From assembly GCA_963718755.1 (NCBI GenBank), contig OY970376.1, positions 434,001 through 498,000 of the forward strand: a DNA stretch of 64,000 nucleotides, in the 5' to 3' direction. Position 1 is the first letter of the stretch. The number at the start of each line of letters is the position of its first letter. Position numbers and translations under genes: made by a program. The notes below the pieces were generated by a model, which saw nothing but the letters and a program-made list of their open reading frames with translations, was not told the origin of the DNA and did no database searches. This stretch comes from VRUE01 sp963718755. GTDB lineage: Bacteria > Actinomycetota > Thermoleophilia > Solirubrobacterales > 70-9. Below are positions 7,904 to 18,354 of the stretch, piece by piece.

Positions 7904-8956
7904 TTGAGAAACCCACGAGACTTCTTCCAGCCGCTGGCGATCGGTGCCCCCGAGCCGCTGGCCGAGATCCCCGTCAAGCCGTCACGGATGATCCACTTCC
8001 TCGACTTCTCCAACGAGAAAATGGTCGCCAAGGCTGGCGCGATCGCCGGGAAGACCGACATCCTGCTCGGCAACCTCGAGGACGCGATCCCCGTTGACCG
8101 CAAGGAGGCGGCGCGCGCCGGCCTGATCAAGGCGGCAACCGAGTCAGACTTCGGCCAGACCTCGCTCTGGACCCGGGTCAACTCACTGGAGAGCCCTTGG
8201 GTCCTCGACGATCTGACCACCCTCGTCACCGAGATCGGCGACAAGCTGGAGGTCGTGATGGTTCCCAAGGTCGAGGGGGCCTGGGACATCCACTACGTAG
8301 ACCGCCTGCTCGCCCAGCTCGAGGCCAAGGCCGGACTCGACCGCCCGATCCTGATCCACGCGATCCTGGAGACCGCCCAGGGCGTGGTGAATCTGGAGGA
8401 GATTGCCGCCGCCAGCCCACGAATGCAGGGAATGAGCTTCGGGCCAGCCGACCTCGCCGCCTCGCGCCGGATGAAGACGACCCGGGTCGGCGGTGGCCAC
8501 CCCGGCTACCGCGTGATGGAGGATCCCGCCGATCCCGAGAACCCCGAGGCCGACCGGGTCAGCGCCCAACAGGACCTCTGGCATTACTCGATCGCCCGCA
8601 TGGTCGATGCCTGCGCCTCGACCGGGATCCTGCCTTTCTACGGTCCCTTCGGCGACATCAAGGACACGGCCGGGTGCGAGACCCAGTTCCGCGCCGCATT
8701 CTTGATGGGCTGCGTCGGCGCCTGGTCGCTGCACCCCGTGCAGATCGACATCGCCAAGAAGGTCTTCAGCCCGCCACCCGACGAGGTCAAGTTCGCCAAG
8801 AAAGTCCTCGAGGCGATCCCAGACGGCCGCGGCGTCCACATGATCGACGGCAAGATGCAGGACGACGCCACCTGGAAGCAGTGCAAGGTGATGGTCGAGC
8901 TGGCCGAGATGCTCGCCGCCAAGGACCCGGAGCTGGCTGAGTCCTACGGGATGTAG
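7904..8956 (+). CDS. HpcH/HpaI aldolase / citrate-lyase family, malyl-CoA lyase-like
   Basis: 350 aa from a TTG start with GAGGAG 5 nt upstream. The domain is a TIM barrel of the CitE/Mcl family: LGNLEDAIPVDRKEAAR with the metal-binding acid, LWTRVNSLESPW, VPKVEGAWD, HAILETAQGVVNLEEIA, and MSFGPADLAASRR. Length and the C-terminal extension resemble L-malyl-CoA/beta-methylmalyl-CoA lyases rather than CitE of citrate lyase (about 290 aa). It probably cleaves or forms a 3-hydroxyacyl-CoA such as malyl-CoA. The SucCD-like pair 6.4 kb away could supply the CoA thioester, but they are not in one operon. Confidence 0.8.
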   Translation: MRNPRDFFQPLAIGAPEPLAEIPVKPSRMIHFLDFSNEKMVAKAGAIAGKTDILLGNLEDAIPVDRKEAARAGLIKAATESDFGQTSLWTRVNSLESPWVLDDLTTLVTEIGDKLEVVMVPKVEGAWDIHYVDRLLAQLEAKAGLDRPILIHAILETAQGVVNLEEIAAASPRMQGMSFGPADLAASRRMKTTRVGGGHPGYRVMEDPADPENPEADRVSAQQDLWHYSIARMVDACASTGILPFYGPFGDIKDTAGCETQFRAAFLMGCVGAWSLHPVQIDIAKKVFSPPPDEVKFAKKVLEAIPDGRGVHMIDGKMQDDATWKQCKVMVELAEMLAAKDPELAESYGM

Positions 8957-8977
8957 CCCTAAACAGCGCCTCGCGGA

Positions 8978-10786
<1,809 letters not shown>

Positions 10787-10796
10787 TCGCGGCACT

Positions 10797-11099
10797 TTAC
10801 TTACTGGGCTTGAGGTCGGTTACTTCCACGTCGGCGTCCTCGTTGAGGATCTTCAGCGTCGCCGTCTCCTCTTTGCCGCCGGCAAGACTGACCGTGCAAT
10901 CGAAGGTTTGGCCGGGCTCAACCTCGACTCCCGACGGGCAATCGACCGAGGAGACCTTCTGGCCGACGGACTTCCGTAGATTGTCTTCGATTGCCGCCTC
11001 CGTCTTGGCATCGTCGATGACGGTTTCCCCGCAACCTTGAGCGAGGAACGCGACGGCGAGCAGCGCAGCGAGCGCGCCGGATCGACCCAACCAGCTCAT
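10797..11099 (-). CDS. DUF4333 putative lipoprotein
   Basis: 100 aa. The N-terminal signal (SWLGRSGALAALLAVAFLAQGC) ends in an approximate lipobox (LAQGC). A DUF4333-type domain follows, with the paired cysteines of VSSVDCPSGVEVEPGQTFDC and a final beta strand. GGAAGGAGA lies just upstream of the ATG. Such proteins are common in Actinomycetota envelopes; the function is unknown. It lies immediately upstream of pckG, possibly cotranscribed. Confidence 0.8.
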   Translation of the reverse strand: MSWLGRSGALAALLAVAFLAQGCGETVIDDAKTEAAIEDNLRKSVGQKVSSVDCPSGVEVEPGQTFDCTVSLAGGKEETATLKILNEDADVEVTDLKPSK

Positions 11100-11166
11100 C
11101 TTTCTCCTTCCGAGGGGTTCTTGTGGGAAGTATCCCAGGGCGCCGGGCGGTCGCGTACTCGCACCG

Positions 11167-13116
11167 CTAGCGCCGAAACAGTTCGGAATACGGGTTGAGC
11201 GAGCGGGCCTCGCGATAAGAGCGCACCGCGGCGGGGGCGTCGCCGAGCTCCGCCTCGATCCGGGAGAGGATGAGCCAGGTGCGCCAGTTGGTCGACTCCC
11301 GTTCGGTCGCTGCGCGGGCGGCGACCACGGCTGCGGCAAGATCGCCCTGAGCCTCGAGGACGAGGGCCTCCTGCAGGCGCGGGCTCGCCGCATCGGGCTG
11401 GGCGTTTTGCGCGCTGCGGGCGTCGCGCAGCGCCGCGGGTAGATCGCCGGCACGCGCCTCGGCCTCGCTTTGGCGCAGCAAATCGGTCGAGGCAAGCGGA
11501 GCGGCGATCGCAGCGATGGCCGCCAGGGCGACCAGGGCGCCGGCGATCCGCATAGGCGGTCTCAACCCAGCGTCCCCGTTGTGCTCGTCGCCCTCGTCGA
11601 ACGAGACCAGGACAGCGGACAGCATCAGGAAGGCAACCGCTATCACCGGGATCTGCCACATCCAGTCAGCAACCGCGGTGAGGCAGAAGGCCACGCAGCC
11701 CGCCAGCGCAGCCGCGAGCTCGCTCCGCCGCCGGCCGAGGAACACGCTGCGACCGCCCCCGACCAACACCACAGCAAGGAACGCGGCGAGGATCAGAAAC
11801 CCGATGATCCCGAGCTCGCCGAGCGTCTGCATGTAGAGCGAGTGCGTGTCGTGAACCACCTCGGGAACGTCGCCGTTGCGGGTCCACCAGTACTCGAAGG
11901 TGCCGGATCCGGTGCCGGTCAGGGGCTTGCTCGCGTTCTGGTCCACCGCGGCGCTCCAGAACTGGTAGCGGCTCTGCCCCGCGGCGCTGCTGAAGCGTTC
12001 CGGGCCCGTCCCGGGCCCCTCCCCCCGCTTGAATTCGTCCCAGCCATTCGATGCTCGCCCGGGTGCGTCGAACGACACGGCGGCGATCAGCACCACCAGC
12101 GCCGCGACCGCGGTGACGGCCATGGATCGGTGACGGGAGACGACCGTCCAGCTTGGTCGCCGACTTCCGAACAAGGTGGCCGACAGACCCGCCTGCGCCA
12201 GGCCGACGAAAAGGCAGACGACCACGGTCAGCGCCAGCAGCTCATCGCCTTGCCGCTGAGCTATGTCGTTGTTGAGGAAACCTTCCCGCAGGAGGTCGCG
12301 ATGGGTGGCGGCAACCACCAGGACCGCCGCCCCGACGGTGGCGAACAGCGCCGTGGTCAGCTTCGGTATGCGGTCGGGGGTGAGGGCGAGGAAGACCGCG
12401 AGCGCGACGAAGGTCGCCGCGATGCCGCCGCGCGAGAGGGTGAAGAAGGCGGCGAGCGCGATCGCGGGAAGGACCGCCGCCGTCAACGCCCGGACGAAGA
12501 TCGACCGCGCGGTGGTCGCGACATGGAGCAGCAGGGGGGCTCCGATCGCGATCAGCCCAGCGAGGCCGTTCCAGTAGTTGAGCGGATAGGAAAGGCGTTC
12601 GCGGCCGGTGGCAAGGAACTGGCCCGTCTCGTGCGCGGTCGGAAACCAGGACGGGTGCAGGCGCGAGAGCAGGGCGACGAGGGCGACGAGGGCGATTCCG
12701 GCGGCGATTCCGGCGACCAGCCTGCGGGCGCTTTGGGAGCTGGCGCAAAAGAGAGCAAGGGCAAAAGCTCCGACGTAACCGGCGATGCGGGCAACGTCGG
12801 CGGAGGTTCGCTCAGCGCTCTCGGTCCAGATAAGGCTGAGAGCCGTCCAGAGGACGAAAGCAGCGAGCAGCGCCAGCGCCGCCCAAGCGAGAGCGGGCAG
12901 GCGACGGCGGGGCAGGGCGCCGACAGCGACGCCGGCGAGAAGGAGCCACCAGATCGCGATCGCGACCCGGTCGTGGACGAGCGGGTCGTAGCCACCGCCT
13001 TCGAGGCCGAGATAGGTGACAAGGCCAAAACCGAGAACCCAGGTCGCGATCGCGCCCCAGTCGACCCTGCGGATGTATTCCTGCGCGGTACTGGACCGCA
13101 TCGTTGTCGAGTGCAT
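11167..13116 (-). CDS. O-antigen ligase/polymerase-like membrane protein with C-terminal TPR region
   Basis: 649 aa with about 12 hydrophobic segments over residues 20-520. The diagnostic Wzy_C/O-antigen-ligase segment VVHDTHSLYMQTLGELGIIGF lies in a large extracytoplasmic loop. The last 120 residues are helical and TPR-like (AEARAGDLPAALRDARSAQN, then ALVLEAQGDLAAAVVAARAA). The family joins or polymerises glycan chains on lipid carriers at the outer face of the membrane. The next genes on the other strand include a secreted glycoside hydrolase, so a surface polysaccharide locus is plausible. Confidence 0.82.
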   Translation of the reverse strand: MHSTTMRSSTAQEYIRRVDWGAIATWVLGFGLVTYLGLEGGGYDPLVHDRVAIAIWWLLLAGVAVGALPRRRLPALAWAALALLAAFVLWTALSLIWTESAERTSADVARIAGYVGAFALALFCASSQSARRLVAGIAAGIALVALVALLSRLHPSWFPTAHETGQFLATGRERLSYPLNYWNGLAGLIAIGAPLLLHVATTARSIFVRALTAAVLPAIALAAFFTLSRGGIAATFVALAVFLALTPDRIPKLTTALFATVGAAVLVVAATHRDLLREGFLNNDIAQRQGDELLALTVVVCLFVGLAQAGLSATLFGSRRPSWTVVSRHRSMAVTAVAALVVLIAAVSFDAPGRASNGWDEFKRGEGPGTGPERFSSAAGQSRYQFWSAAVDQNASKPLTGTGSGTFEYWWTRNGDVPEVVHDTHSLYMQTLGELGIIGFLILAAFLAVVLVGGGRSVFLGRRRSELAAALAGCVAFCLTAVADWMWQIPVIAVAFLMLSAVLVSFDEGDEHNGDAGLRPPMRIAGALVALAAIAAIAAPLASTDLLRQSEAEARAGDLPAALRDARSAQNAQPDAASPRLQEALVLEAQGDLAAAVVAARAATERESTNWRTWLILSRIEAELGDAPAAVRSYREARSLNPYSELFRR

Positions 13117-13197
13117 GCGGTTCTATGCTACGAGTGGGCGCCGGACAGACCGATGCCCCTAGCCGCATTGCCGGCGCTGACGCATAGACCAGACCCG

Positions 13198-13818
13198 ATG
13201 AAGCTGCAGAGAACCCGACTCACGTTGTCAATGGCCGTCGCAGGCCTTCTCTCGATCCCTGCTTTCGCCGCGGCCGCCGAAGAAGCCGTCGTGCCGCCGA
13301 GCAATTCCGCGGCCGCCCAGTACACCGAGGCGTTCCCGACGCCGGGCGGTGACAAGAAGACCGATCAAGCAGCGCATAACCGTTCTCCGATCAAGGTTCT
13401 CGGCTCGCAAAACACGAAAAAGCTCGAAGCACACGGTCCGGCAGGCAAGGCGGCAGCCGAGGTGGCGGCCTCAACGGCGCCGACCTCGATCGCAAATGCC
13501 CCAAGCCCTGACACCACCTCTACTGCGAGCGACGGGAATAAGCCGGGCAGCGAAGACAACAGCGGCGTGAGCGCCGGCAATGACAACAGCGGTGAGTCCG
13601 GCACCCCACGGCAGGCGACCGATCCGCCCGGCCAGGCAAGAACCGCTGTCGTGGTGGCATCCGATCAGGATGGAATGTCTGGCATCGGCTCGACGATCGG
13701 AGCGGCCACCGGGCTATCCGCCGCCGGAAGCTCCGGGCCACTGTTGCCACTGATCGTTATCGCCACCGTTCTCTGGTCGCTCGCATATTTCTGGCGACAG
13801 AGGCAACGGGTTGAGTAA
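13198..13818 (+). CDS. Secreted, C-terminally membrane-anchored Ser/Thr/Asn-rich protein
   Basis: 206 aa. It has a signal peptide (about 1-27), a low-complexity middle rich in Ala/Ser/Thr/Asn (APSPDTTSTASDGNKPGSED, SAGNDNSGESG), and a C-terminal membrane segment followed by a basic tail (PLLPLIVIATVLWSLAYFWRQRQRVE pattern). This resembles a sortase-independent wall-spanning stalk. Its final 8 nt overlap the TTG start of the glycoside-hydrolase gene, suggesting coupling. Confidence 0.72.
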   Translation: MKLQRTRLTLSMAVAGLLSIPAFAAAAEEAVVPPSNSAAAQYTEAFPTPGGDKKTDQAAHNRSPIKVLGSQNTKKLEAHGPAGKAAAEVAASTAPTSIANAPSPDTTSTASDGNKPGSEDNSGVSAGNDNSGESGTPRQATDPPGQARTAVVVASDQDGMSGIGSTIGAATGLSAAGSSGPLLPLIVIATVLWSLAYFWRQRQRVE

Positions 13819-15310
13819 CGCCAATCCCGCGGGTCCAGCAGCGCGCGGTCGCGTCTCTTCTCGGGCGTTGTCGCTGCTCGTCCTGGCCTGCGCCGTTCTC
13901 GTCGCCTTCGCCGCTCCGGCCGGCGCCGCCGCGCTTAAACCGCTGCACACCGGGATCTCCTATGTCCTGCCCTACGAAGAACCCGAGGTCGAGCTCGAAC
14001 ACGTACGGGAATCCGGGGCGCAATTCGCGCAGACGCCGGTGCGCTGGTCGGAAGTCGCCCCTCGCAACCTGCCGGCCTCCTGGCAGCCCGAAGACCCCGC
14101 CGAGCCACGCTACTTCTGGGAGCTGACCGATCGCTGGGTCAAGGCCGCGGTCGCAAATGGATTGACCCCGGTGCTGCAGATCCGCAGCGCCCCGCTTTGG
14201 GCCCAACGGTGCCCCGGGCGCGAGCTGAGCGGCGGCTCTCCCTGCAATCCAGATCCGGCTGCCCTTGCTGCCTTCGCCACCGCAGCGGCACGCCGCTATA
14301 GCGGCCAATTTGGCGGGCTACCCCGTGTTCGCTACTGGCAGGGCCTGAATGAGCCCAACCTGAGCCTCTACTTCAACCCGCAGTACGAAGGCGACAGGCC
14401 GGTGTCGCCGACCCTCTACCGAGCGCTGATCAACTCTTTCTACGCGGCCATCAAGGGGGTCGACCCGTCCAACCTCGTGATCGCAGCGGGCCTCGGGCCG
14501 GTGTCCATCCCCCCCCTTACGATCGGGCCGTTGCAGTTCACCAGGCTGCTGCTCTGCATGACCGGGGGCAAGAATCCCCGGCCAACCAAGGGTGACTGCG
14601 AAGGCGGCGTCAATTTCGACATTTTCGACATGCACCCGTACACGAGTGGCGGGCCGACTCACAAAGGCAACCCGAACGAGGTCCAGCTCGGCGATCTCCC
14701 CAAGCTGAAGAACCTGCTCGCGGCGGCGGACCGGGCGGGGCGAATCAACAGCGTCTTTGCCAAGACGCCGCTCTGGATTACCGAGTTCTCATGGGACTCG
14801 AAGCCGCCCGACGCCGGTGGCATGCCGATGAAGACTCTCTCCCGCTGGGCCGCCGAGGCGATGCACGAGGTGTGGCTCGACGGCATCGACACGTTCTTCT
14901 GGTACAGCCTGCGCGACGCGCCCAAAAACGGCTCGCAATACGAACAGTCGCTGCAATCTGGCCTCTACTTCCGCGGTCCCACCGTGCCCCAGGACAAACC
15001 GAAGGAGGTCCTGGGCGTCTTCCGCTTCCCCTTCGTCGCCTACCCCACTGACAAGGGCTTGAATTTCTGGGGCCGCACTCCGAACAGCGGTCCCGGCAAA
15101 GTCGTGATTCAGGCGCTGCGCAACGGGCACTGGCGCAGCCTCTTCACCACGCGCGCCGATGCGGTCGGGATCTTCCGCGGCAGGGCGCCGACCAGGTATG
15201 GACGCAACAAGCAGGGCAAGATCCGCGCTCACGTCACCCGGCACAACTCGGTGCCCTTCGCGATGCGAGGCATAGCGGACTATCCCTTGCCGCCCTTCGG
15301 CACCGAATAG
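13811..15310 (+). CDS. Secreted clan GH-A glycoside hydrolase
   Basis: 499 aa. The signal peptide is about 1-40 (cleavage near AGAAA). A (beta/alpha)8 glycosidase barrel follows: RYWQGLNEPNLSLYF carries the probable acid/base Glu181 in the NEP motif, and TPLWITEFSWDS carries the probable nucleophile Glu325, the arrangement of clan GH-A (GH5/GH39-like). FDMHPYTSGGPTH is another barrel-end motif. A beta-sandwich-like C-terminal domain follows residue 400. The TTG start overlaps the upstream stalk gene. The substrate is unknown; it may trim the surface glycan made by the adjacent polymerase (inference). Confidence 0.82.
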   Translation: MSNANPAGPAARGRVSSRALSLLVLACAVLVAFAAPAGAAALKPLHTGISYVLPYEEPEVELEHVRESGAQFAQTPVRWSEVAPRNLPASWQPEDPAEPRYFWELTDRWVKAAVANGLTPVLQIRSAPLWAQRCPGRELSGGSPCNPDPAALAAFATAAARRYSGQFGGLPRVRYWQGLNEPNLSLYFNPQYEGDRPVSPTLYRALINSFYAAIKGVDPSNLVIAAGLGPVSIPPLTIGPLQFTRLLLCMTGGKNPRPTKGDCEGGVNFDIFDMHPYTSGGPTHKGNPNEVQLGDLPKLKNLLAAADRAGRINSVFAKTPLWITEFSWDSKPPDAGGMPMKTLSRWAAEAMHEVWLDGIDTFFWYSLRDAPKNGSQYEQSLQSGLYFRGPTVPQDKPKEVLGVFRFPFVAYPTDKGLNFWGRTPNSGPGKVVIQALRNGHWRSLFTTRADAVGIFRGRAPTRYGRNKQGKIRAHVTRHNSVPFAMRGIADYPLPPFGTE

Positions 15311-15349
15311 CGGGGCGCAAGCTTCCTTCAGATAGGGTTCCGCGCCGCA

Positions 15350-16567
15350 ATGCGCTTCTACGAGTACGAGGCACGCAAGATCGTCGAGCTGACGGGGATT
15401 CCCGTCACCAAGTACGGCTTCTGCAAAACCGCCGACGAGGCACGCAGGGCCGCCGAAGACATTGGCGGGCCGACGGTGATCAAGTCGCAGGTGCTGAGCG
15501 GCGGTCGGATGAAGGCCGGCGGCGTCAAGTTCGCCGACACGCCGGACGAGGCCGCCGAACACGCCGAGGCGATCCTGCAGCTCGAAATCAACGGCCACAT
15601 GCCGCGCGGCGTCCTCGTCGACCCGAAAGCCGAGGTCAAGCAGGAGTACTACGCGAGCGTGGTCTGGGACGGCACCGCCAAGCGGCCGCTGATGCTGTTC
15701 AGCGACATGGGCGGCATCGACATCGAGGAGGTCGCCGAGACCCACCCCGACCACGTCGGCCGCGGCCACCTCTCCAATCTCTTGCCAATCGCGGATTTCG
15801 AGGCAAAGCAGGCCGTCGCCGCGACCGGCGTCACCGGCTCGCAGCTGAACCGGGCGACGCCGATCCTGGCCAAGCTCGCCCGCCTCTTCCGCGACTACGA
15901 CATGACCCTGGCCGAGATCAACCCGCTGGCCGAGCTGACCGACGGCAGCTTCGTCGCCCTCGACGCCCACATGGAGATGGAGAACGAGGCGGTCGGCCGC
16001 CAGAAGGCACTGCTTCGCGAGCACCTGGAGATCGCCGAGGGGGACACGCGCGAGACCTACGAGCCTTCCGACTTCGAGCGCAACGTCGCCGCGATCGACG
16101 CCGCCGACCACCGTGGCGTGATCCAGGGCAAGGACCACGGCTTCGAGGGCAACCTCGGCCTCGTGATCGGCGCCGGCGGCGGCTCGCTGACCCTGACCGA
16201 CGCGGTTCGCAGCCAGGGCGGCAAGCCGGCCAACTACTCCGAGATCGGCGGCAATCCCTCGGTGGCCAAGGCCTGCGGTCTGGCCAAGGAGGTGCTGGAA
16301 AAGGACGGCGTCGAGAAGATCGCCGTGATGATGTCGATCGTCTCCAACACCCGCGTCGACATCGTCGCCCGCGGCGTGATCAAGGCCTGCCTCGAGCTGG
16401 ACAAGGATCCCGGTGAGACGATCGCGATCTTCCGCATCCCAGGCGCCTGGGAGGACGAGGGCTTCAAGATCCTCGACAGATACGGCGTCGAGTACTGCAA
16501 CCGGTCGGTCTCGATGTGGGAGGCGGCGGGACGCGCCGTCGCCAAGATCCAGGGAGCCCCGGCCTGA
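15350..16567 (+). CDS. sucC: Succinyl-CoA synthetase beta-subunit-like (ATP-grasp) acyl-CoA ligase
   Basis: 405 aa. The N-terminal ATP-grasp domain (MRFYEYEARKIVELTGIPVT, then IKSQVLSGGRMKAGGVKF), LAEINPLAELTDG with a metal-binding Glu/Asn, and the C-terminal CoA-ligase domain with the GAGGGSLTLTDAV loop are typical of SucC. It is diverged from the usual actinobacterial SucC (which starts with a DLFEYQ-type motif), so malate-CoA ligase or another acid-thiol ligase is possible. It is the first gene of a three-gene operon, with TGATG overlaps to sucD. Confidence 0.85.
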   Translation: MRFYEYEARKIVELTGIPVTKYGFCKTADEARRAAEDIGGPTVIKSQVLSGGRMKAGGVKFADTPDEAAEHAEAILQLEINGHMPRGVLVDPKAEVKQEYYASVVWDGTAKRPLMLFSDMGGIDIEEVAETHPDHVGRGHLSNLLPIADFEAKQAVAATGVTGSQLNRATPILAKLARLFRDYDMTLAEINPLAELTDGSFVALDAHMEMENEAVGRQKALLREHLEIAEGDTRETYEPSDFERNVAAIDAADHRGVIQGKDHGFEGNLGLVIGAGGGSLTLTDAVRSQGGKPANYSEIGGNPSVAKACGLAKEVLEKDGVEKIAVMMSIVSNTRVDIVARGVIKACLELDKDPGETIAIFRIPGAWEDEGFKILDRYGVEYCNRSVSMWEAAGRAVAKIQGAPA

Positions 16568-17484
16568 TGTCGATCCTGCTGAACAAGGACACCACCTTCA
16601 TCGTCCAGGGCATAACCGGGCGCGAGGCGGTCAACCTGACCAAAGAGTGCCTCGACTACGGCTCCAAGGTCGTCGGCGGCGTCACCCCCGGCCGCAAGGG
16701 CCGCGAGGTCCACGGCGTGCCGGTCTTCGACACCGTCGCCCAGGCGGTCGAGCACTACGGCGGCCCGATCGACGGCTCGGTCGTCACCGTCCCCCCCGCC
16801 TTCACCAAGGACGCGGTCCTGGAGGCGATCGAGAACGGGATCAAGCTGATCGTGATCGTGACCGAGCGCATCCCGCGCCGCGACGTCGCCCAGATGGTCG
16901 AGCTGGCGGATATGCGCGGGGCGCGGATCATCGGCCCCAACTGTCTCGGCCTGATCGTCCCCGAGGTCTGCAAGATGGGCGGTATCGGCGGCCCGGCCAA
17001 AGACGCGGCCAAGGCCTACGCCCCCGGCCCCGTCGGCGTGATGAGCCGCTCCGGCGGGATGACCACCGAGATCTCCTCTTCGCTGACCCAGGCCGGCCTC
17101 GGCGTCTCCACCGCCGTCTCGATCGGCGGCGACGCGATCATCGGCTCGACCTACGCCGAGCTGATGCCCTACTTCGAGGCCGACGAGCAGACCCAGGCAA
17201 TCGTGATCTACACCGAGCCAGGGGGCCGCATGGAGGCGCAGCTCTCCGAATGGGTCAAGGAGAACAACTCGCGCCTGCCGATCGTCGCCTTCATGGCGGG
17301 CAAGTTCATGGACGACGAGGAGATGAAGGGGATGAGCTTCGGCCACGCAGGCACGATCGTCGAGGGCAAGGAGGACACGGCGACGGAGAAGATCGCCCGC
17401 CTCGAAGCCGCCGGCATCCGCGTCGTCGAGCGGATCGACGAGATCCCCGACGCTGTCAAGCAGAAGCTCGAGGTTCCCGCCTGA
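16567..17484 (+). CDS. sucD: Succinyl-CoA synthetase alpha-subunit-like
   Basis: 305 aa. The CoA-binding Rossmann domain (FIVQGITGREAVNLTKECLD) is followed by the ligase domain with the phosphohistidine in MSFGHAGTIVEG (His260), plus IIGPNCLGLI and VMSRSGGMTTEI. It forms the nucleotide-dependent acid-CoA ligase with SucC; substrate-level phosphorylation in the TCA cycle is the default role. It is linked by TGATG overlaps at both ends, giving stoichiometric coupling with SucC and the ferredoxin-like protein. Confidence 0.9.
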   Translation: MSILLNKDTTFIVQGITGREAVNLTKECLDYGSKVVGGVTPGRKGREVHGVPVFDTVAQAVEHYGGPIDGSVVTVPPAFTKDAVLEAIENGIKLIVIVTERIPRRDVAQMVELADMRGARIIGPNCLGLIVPEVCKMGGIGGPAKDAAKAYAPGPVGVMSRSGGMTTEISSSLTQAGLGVSTAVSIGGDAIIGSTYAELMPYFEADEQTQAIVIYTEPGGRMEAQLSEWVKENNSRLPIVAFMAGKFMDDEEMKGMSFGHAGTIVEGKEDTATEKIARLEAAGIRVVERIDEIPDAVKQKLEVPA

Positions 17485-17717
17485 TGGCCGAGACGCTCGA
17501 CAAGGTCTTCATCGACGTCGAGGTCGACGCCTCCGTCGTCGGCGACGCCGAGCTCGCCAAGAAGCTGGAAGAAGTCTGCCCTGTCGACATCTTCGCCGCG
17601 ACCGACTCCGGCGTCGAAATCGTCAGCAGGAACCTCGACGAGTGCGTTCTCTGCAACCTCTGCGTCGACGCGGCTCCCGACGGCGCGGTCCGCGTCGTCA
17701 AGCTCTACGAGAGCTGA
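17484..17717 (+). CDS. Small [4Fe-4S] ferredoxin-like protein
   Basis: 77 aa, acidic. Four cysteines are arranged as C32-P...C54-V-L-C57-N-L-C60, enough for one [4Fe-4S] cluster; the order (CP first, CxxCxxC last) is that of half a bacterial ferredoxin. The N-terminal 25 residues are an unrelated beta-alpha region. It is translationally coupled to sucD (TGATG). Its placement suggests electron transfer tied to a ferredoxin-dependent 2-oxoacid oxidoreductase that makes the acyl-CoA used by SucCD; none is in the window, so this is inference. A structural role in the ligase is an alternative. Confidence 0.8.
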   Translation: MAETLDKVFIDVEVDASVVGDAELAKKLEEVCPVDIFAATDSGVEIVSRNLDECVLCNLCVDAAPDGAVRVVKLYES

Positions 17718-17798
17718 GCGCCTGCCGGGCGGGGTCCCGGCCCTCGCCAGCGCCGCGGACGAAGCGACCGAACGGCTTGCCTGCTTCTCCGAGGTCGC

Positions 17799-18146
17799 CT
17801 AGGTTTCGATTGGACGGCAGTTCGGCCTGCCGTAGTTTTTCAGCGCCACTTCGCCGCGTCGGCTGACGCCCCAGTGAAGGACTATGTCGCACGCGACTTC
17901 GTCGCCTGGTTCGGCTATGCCCTTGTACAGGAGCCCTGCCAGACAATCGATGCGGCTGTCGGAGATGCGGTTGCACCGTCCAACTGCATATGCGACGCAT
18001 TTGCGATCTTCGCGGCACGATTCTTCGGCAAACACCCTGGTTTCATGCTTGGCCTGCCCGTATCCCAGGTGCCATCGAAAGGCGTCGGCGGTTCCCGCCA
18101 GAGCCAAAAACACGGCCACAGCCGCGATCGCCACGCTGATCCTCAT
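17799..18146 (-). CDS. Small secreted cysteine-rich protein
   Basis: 115 aa starting MRISVAIAAVAVFLALAG, a clear signal peptide cleaved near ADA. The mature part has six cysteines (EESCREDRKC, GRCNRI, RIDCLAG, EVACDIV, RPNC), suggesting three disulfides. GAGGGGAGA lies upstream of this ATG; a start 39 nt earlier would spoil the signal. The family is not recognised. It is less GC-rich than its neighbours in the 5' part and is oriented against the flanking operons. Confidence 0.65.
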   Translation of the reverse strand: MRISVAIAAVAVFLALAGTADAFRWHLGYGQAKHETRVFAEESCREDRKCVAYAVGRCNRISDSRIDCLAGLLYKGIAEPGDEVACDIVLHWGVSRRGEVALKNYGRPNCRPIET

Positions 18147-18235
18147 ACCGTCTCCCCTCTCGGTACCAATATAGAAATTAGACAATACCTCGAACCCTCG
18201 AGCTCAGTTGCCGTGACACCGATCACATAGACCTG

Positions 18236-18278
18236 GACATCGATCGATGTCTCGGTTACGTTTACATCGATCCATGTA
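18236..18278. promoter_or_regulatory. Two tandem palindromic operators upstream of the beta-oxidation operon
   Basis: GACATCGATCGATGTC (18236-18251) is a perfect 16-bp palindrome. TACATCGATCCATGTA (18263-18278) is the same motif with one mismatch. Centres are 27 bp apart, on roughly the same DNA face or half a turn off. They lie 77-119 nt before the thiolase start and look like TetR-type operators. The cognate regulator is not identified. Confidence 0.75.
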
Positions 18279-18354
18279 GCGGGTAAACGGCGGCGGGAGG
18301 CTTTTGCGGCCCCTGCACGTCCCCGTATCGCACTCCAATCGAAAGGCATCGACG

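Noticed and set aside
11470..13197. Very long + strand frame (782 codons) ending with the Ser/Thr-rich secreted protein
   Set aside because: Its first 576 codons are antisense to the polymerase gene; the real start is ATG 13198 with a signal peptide.
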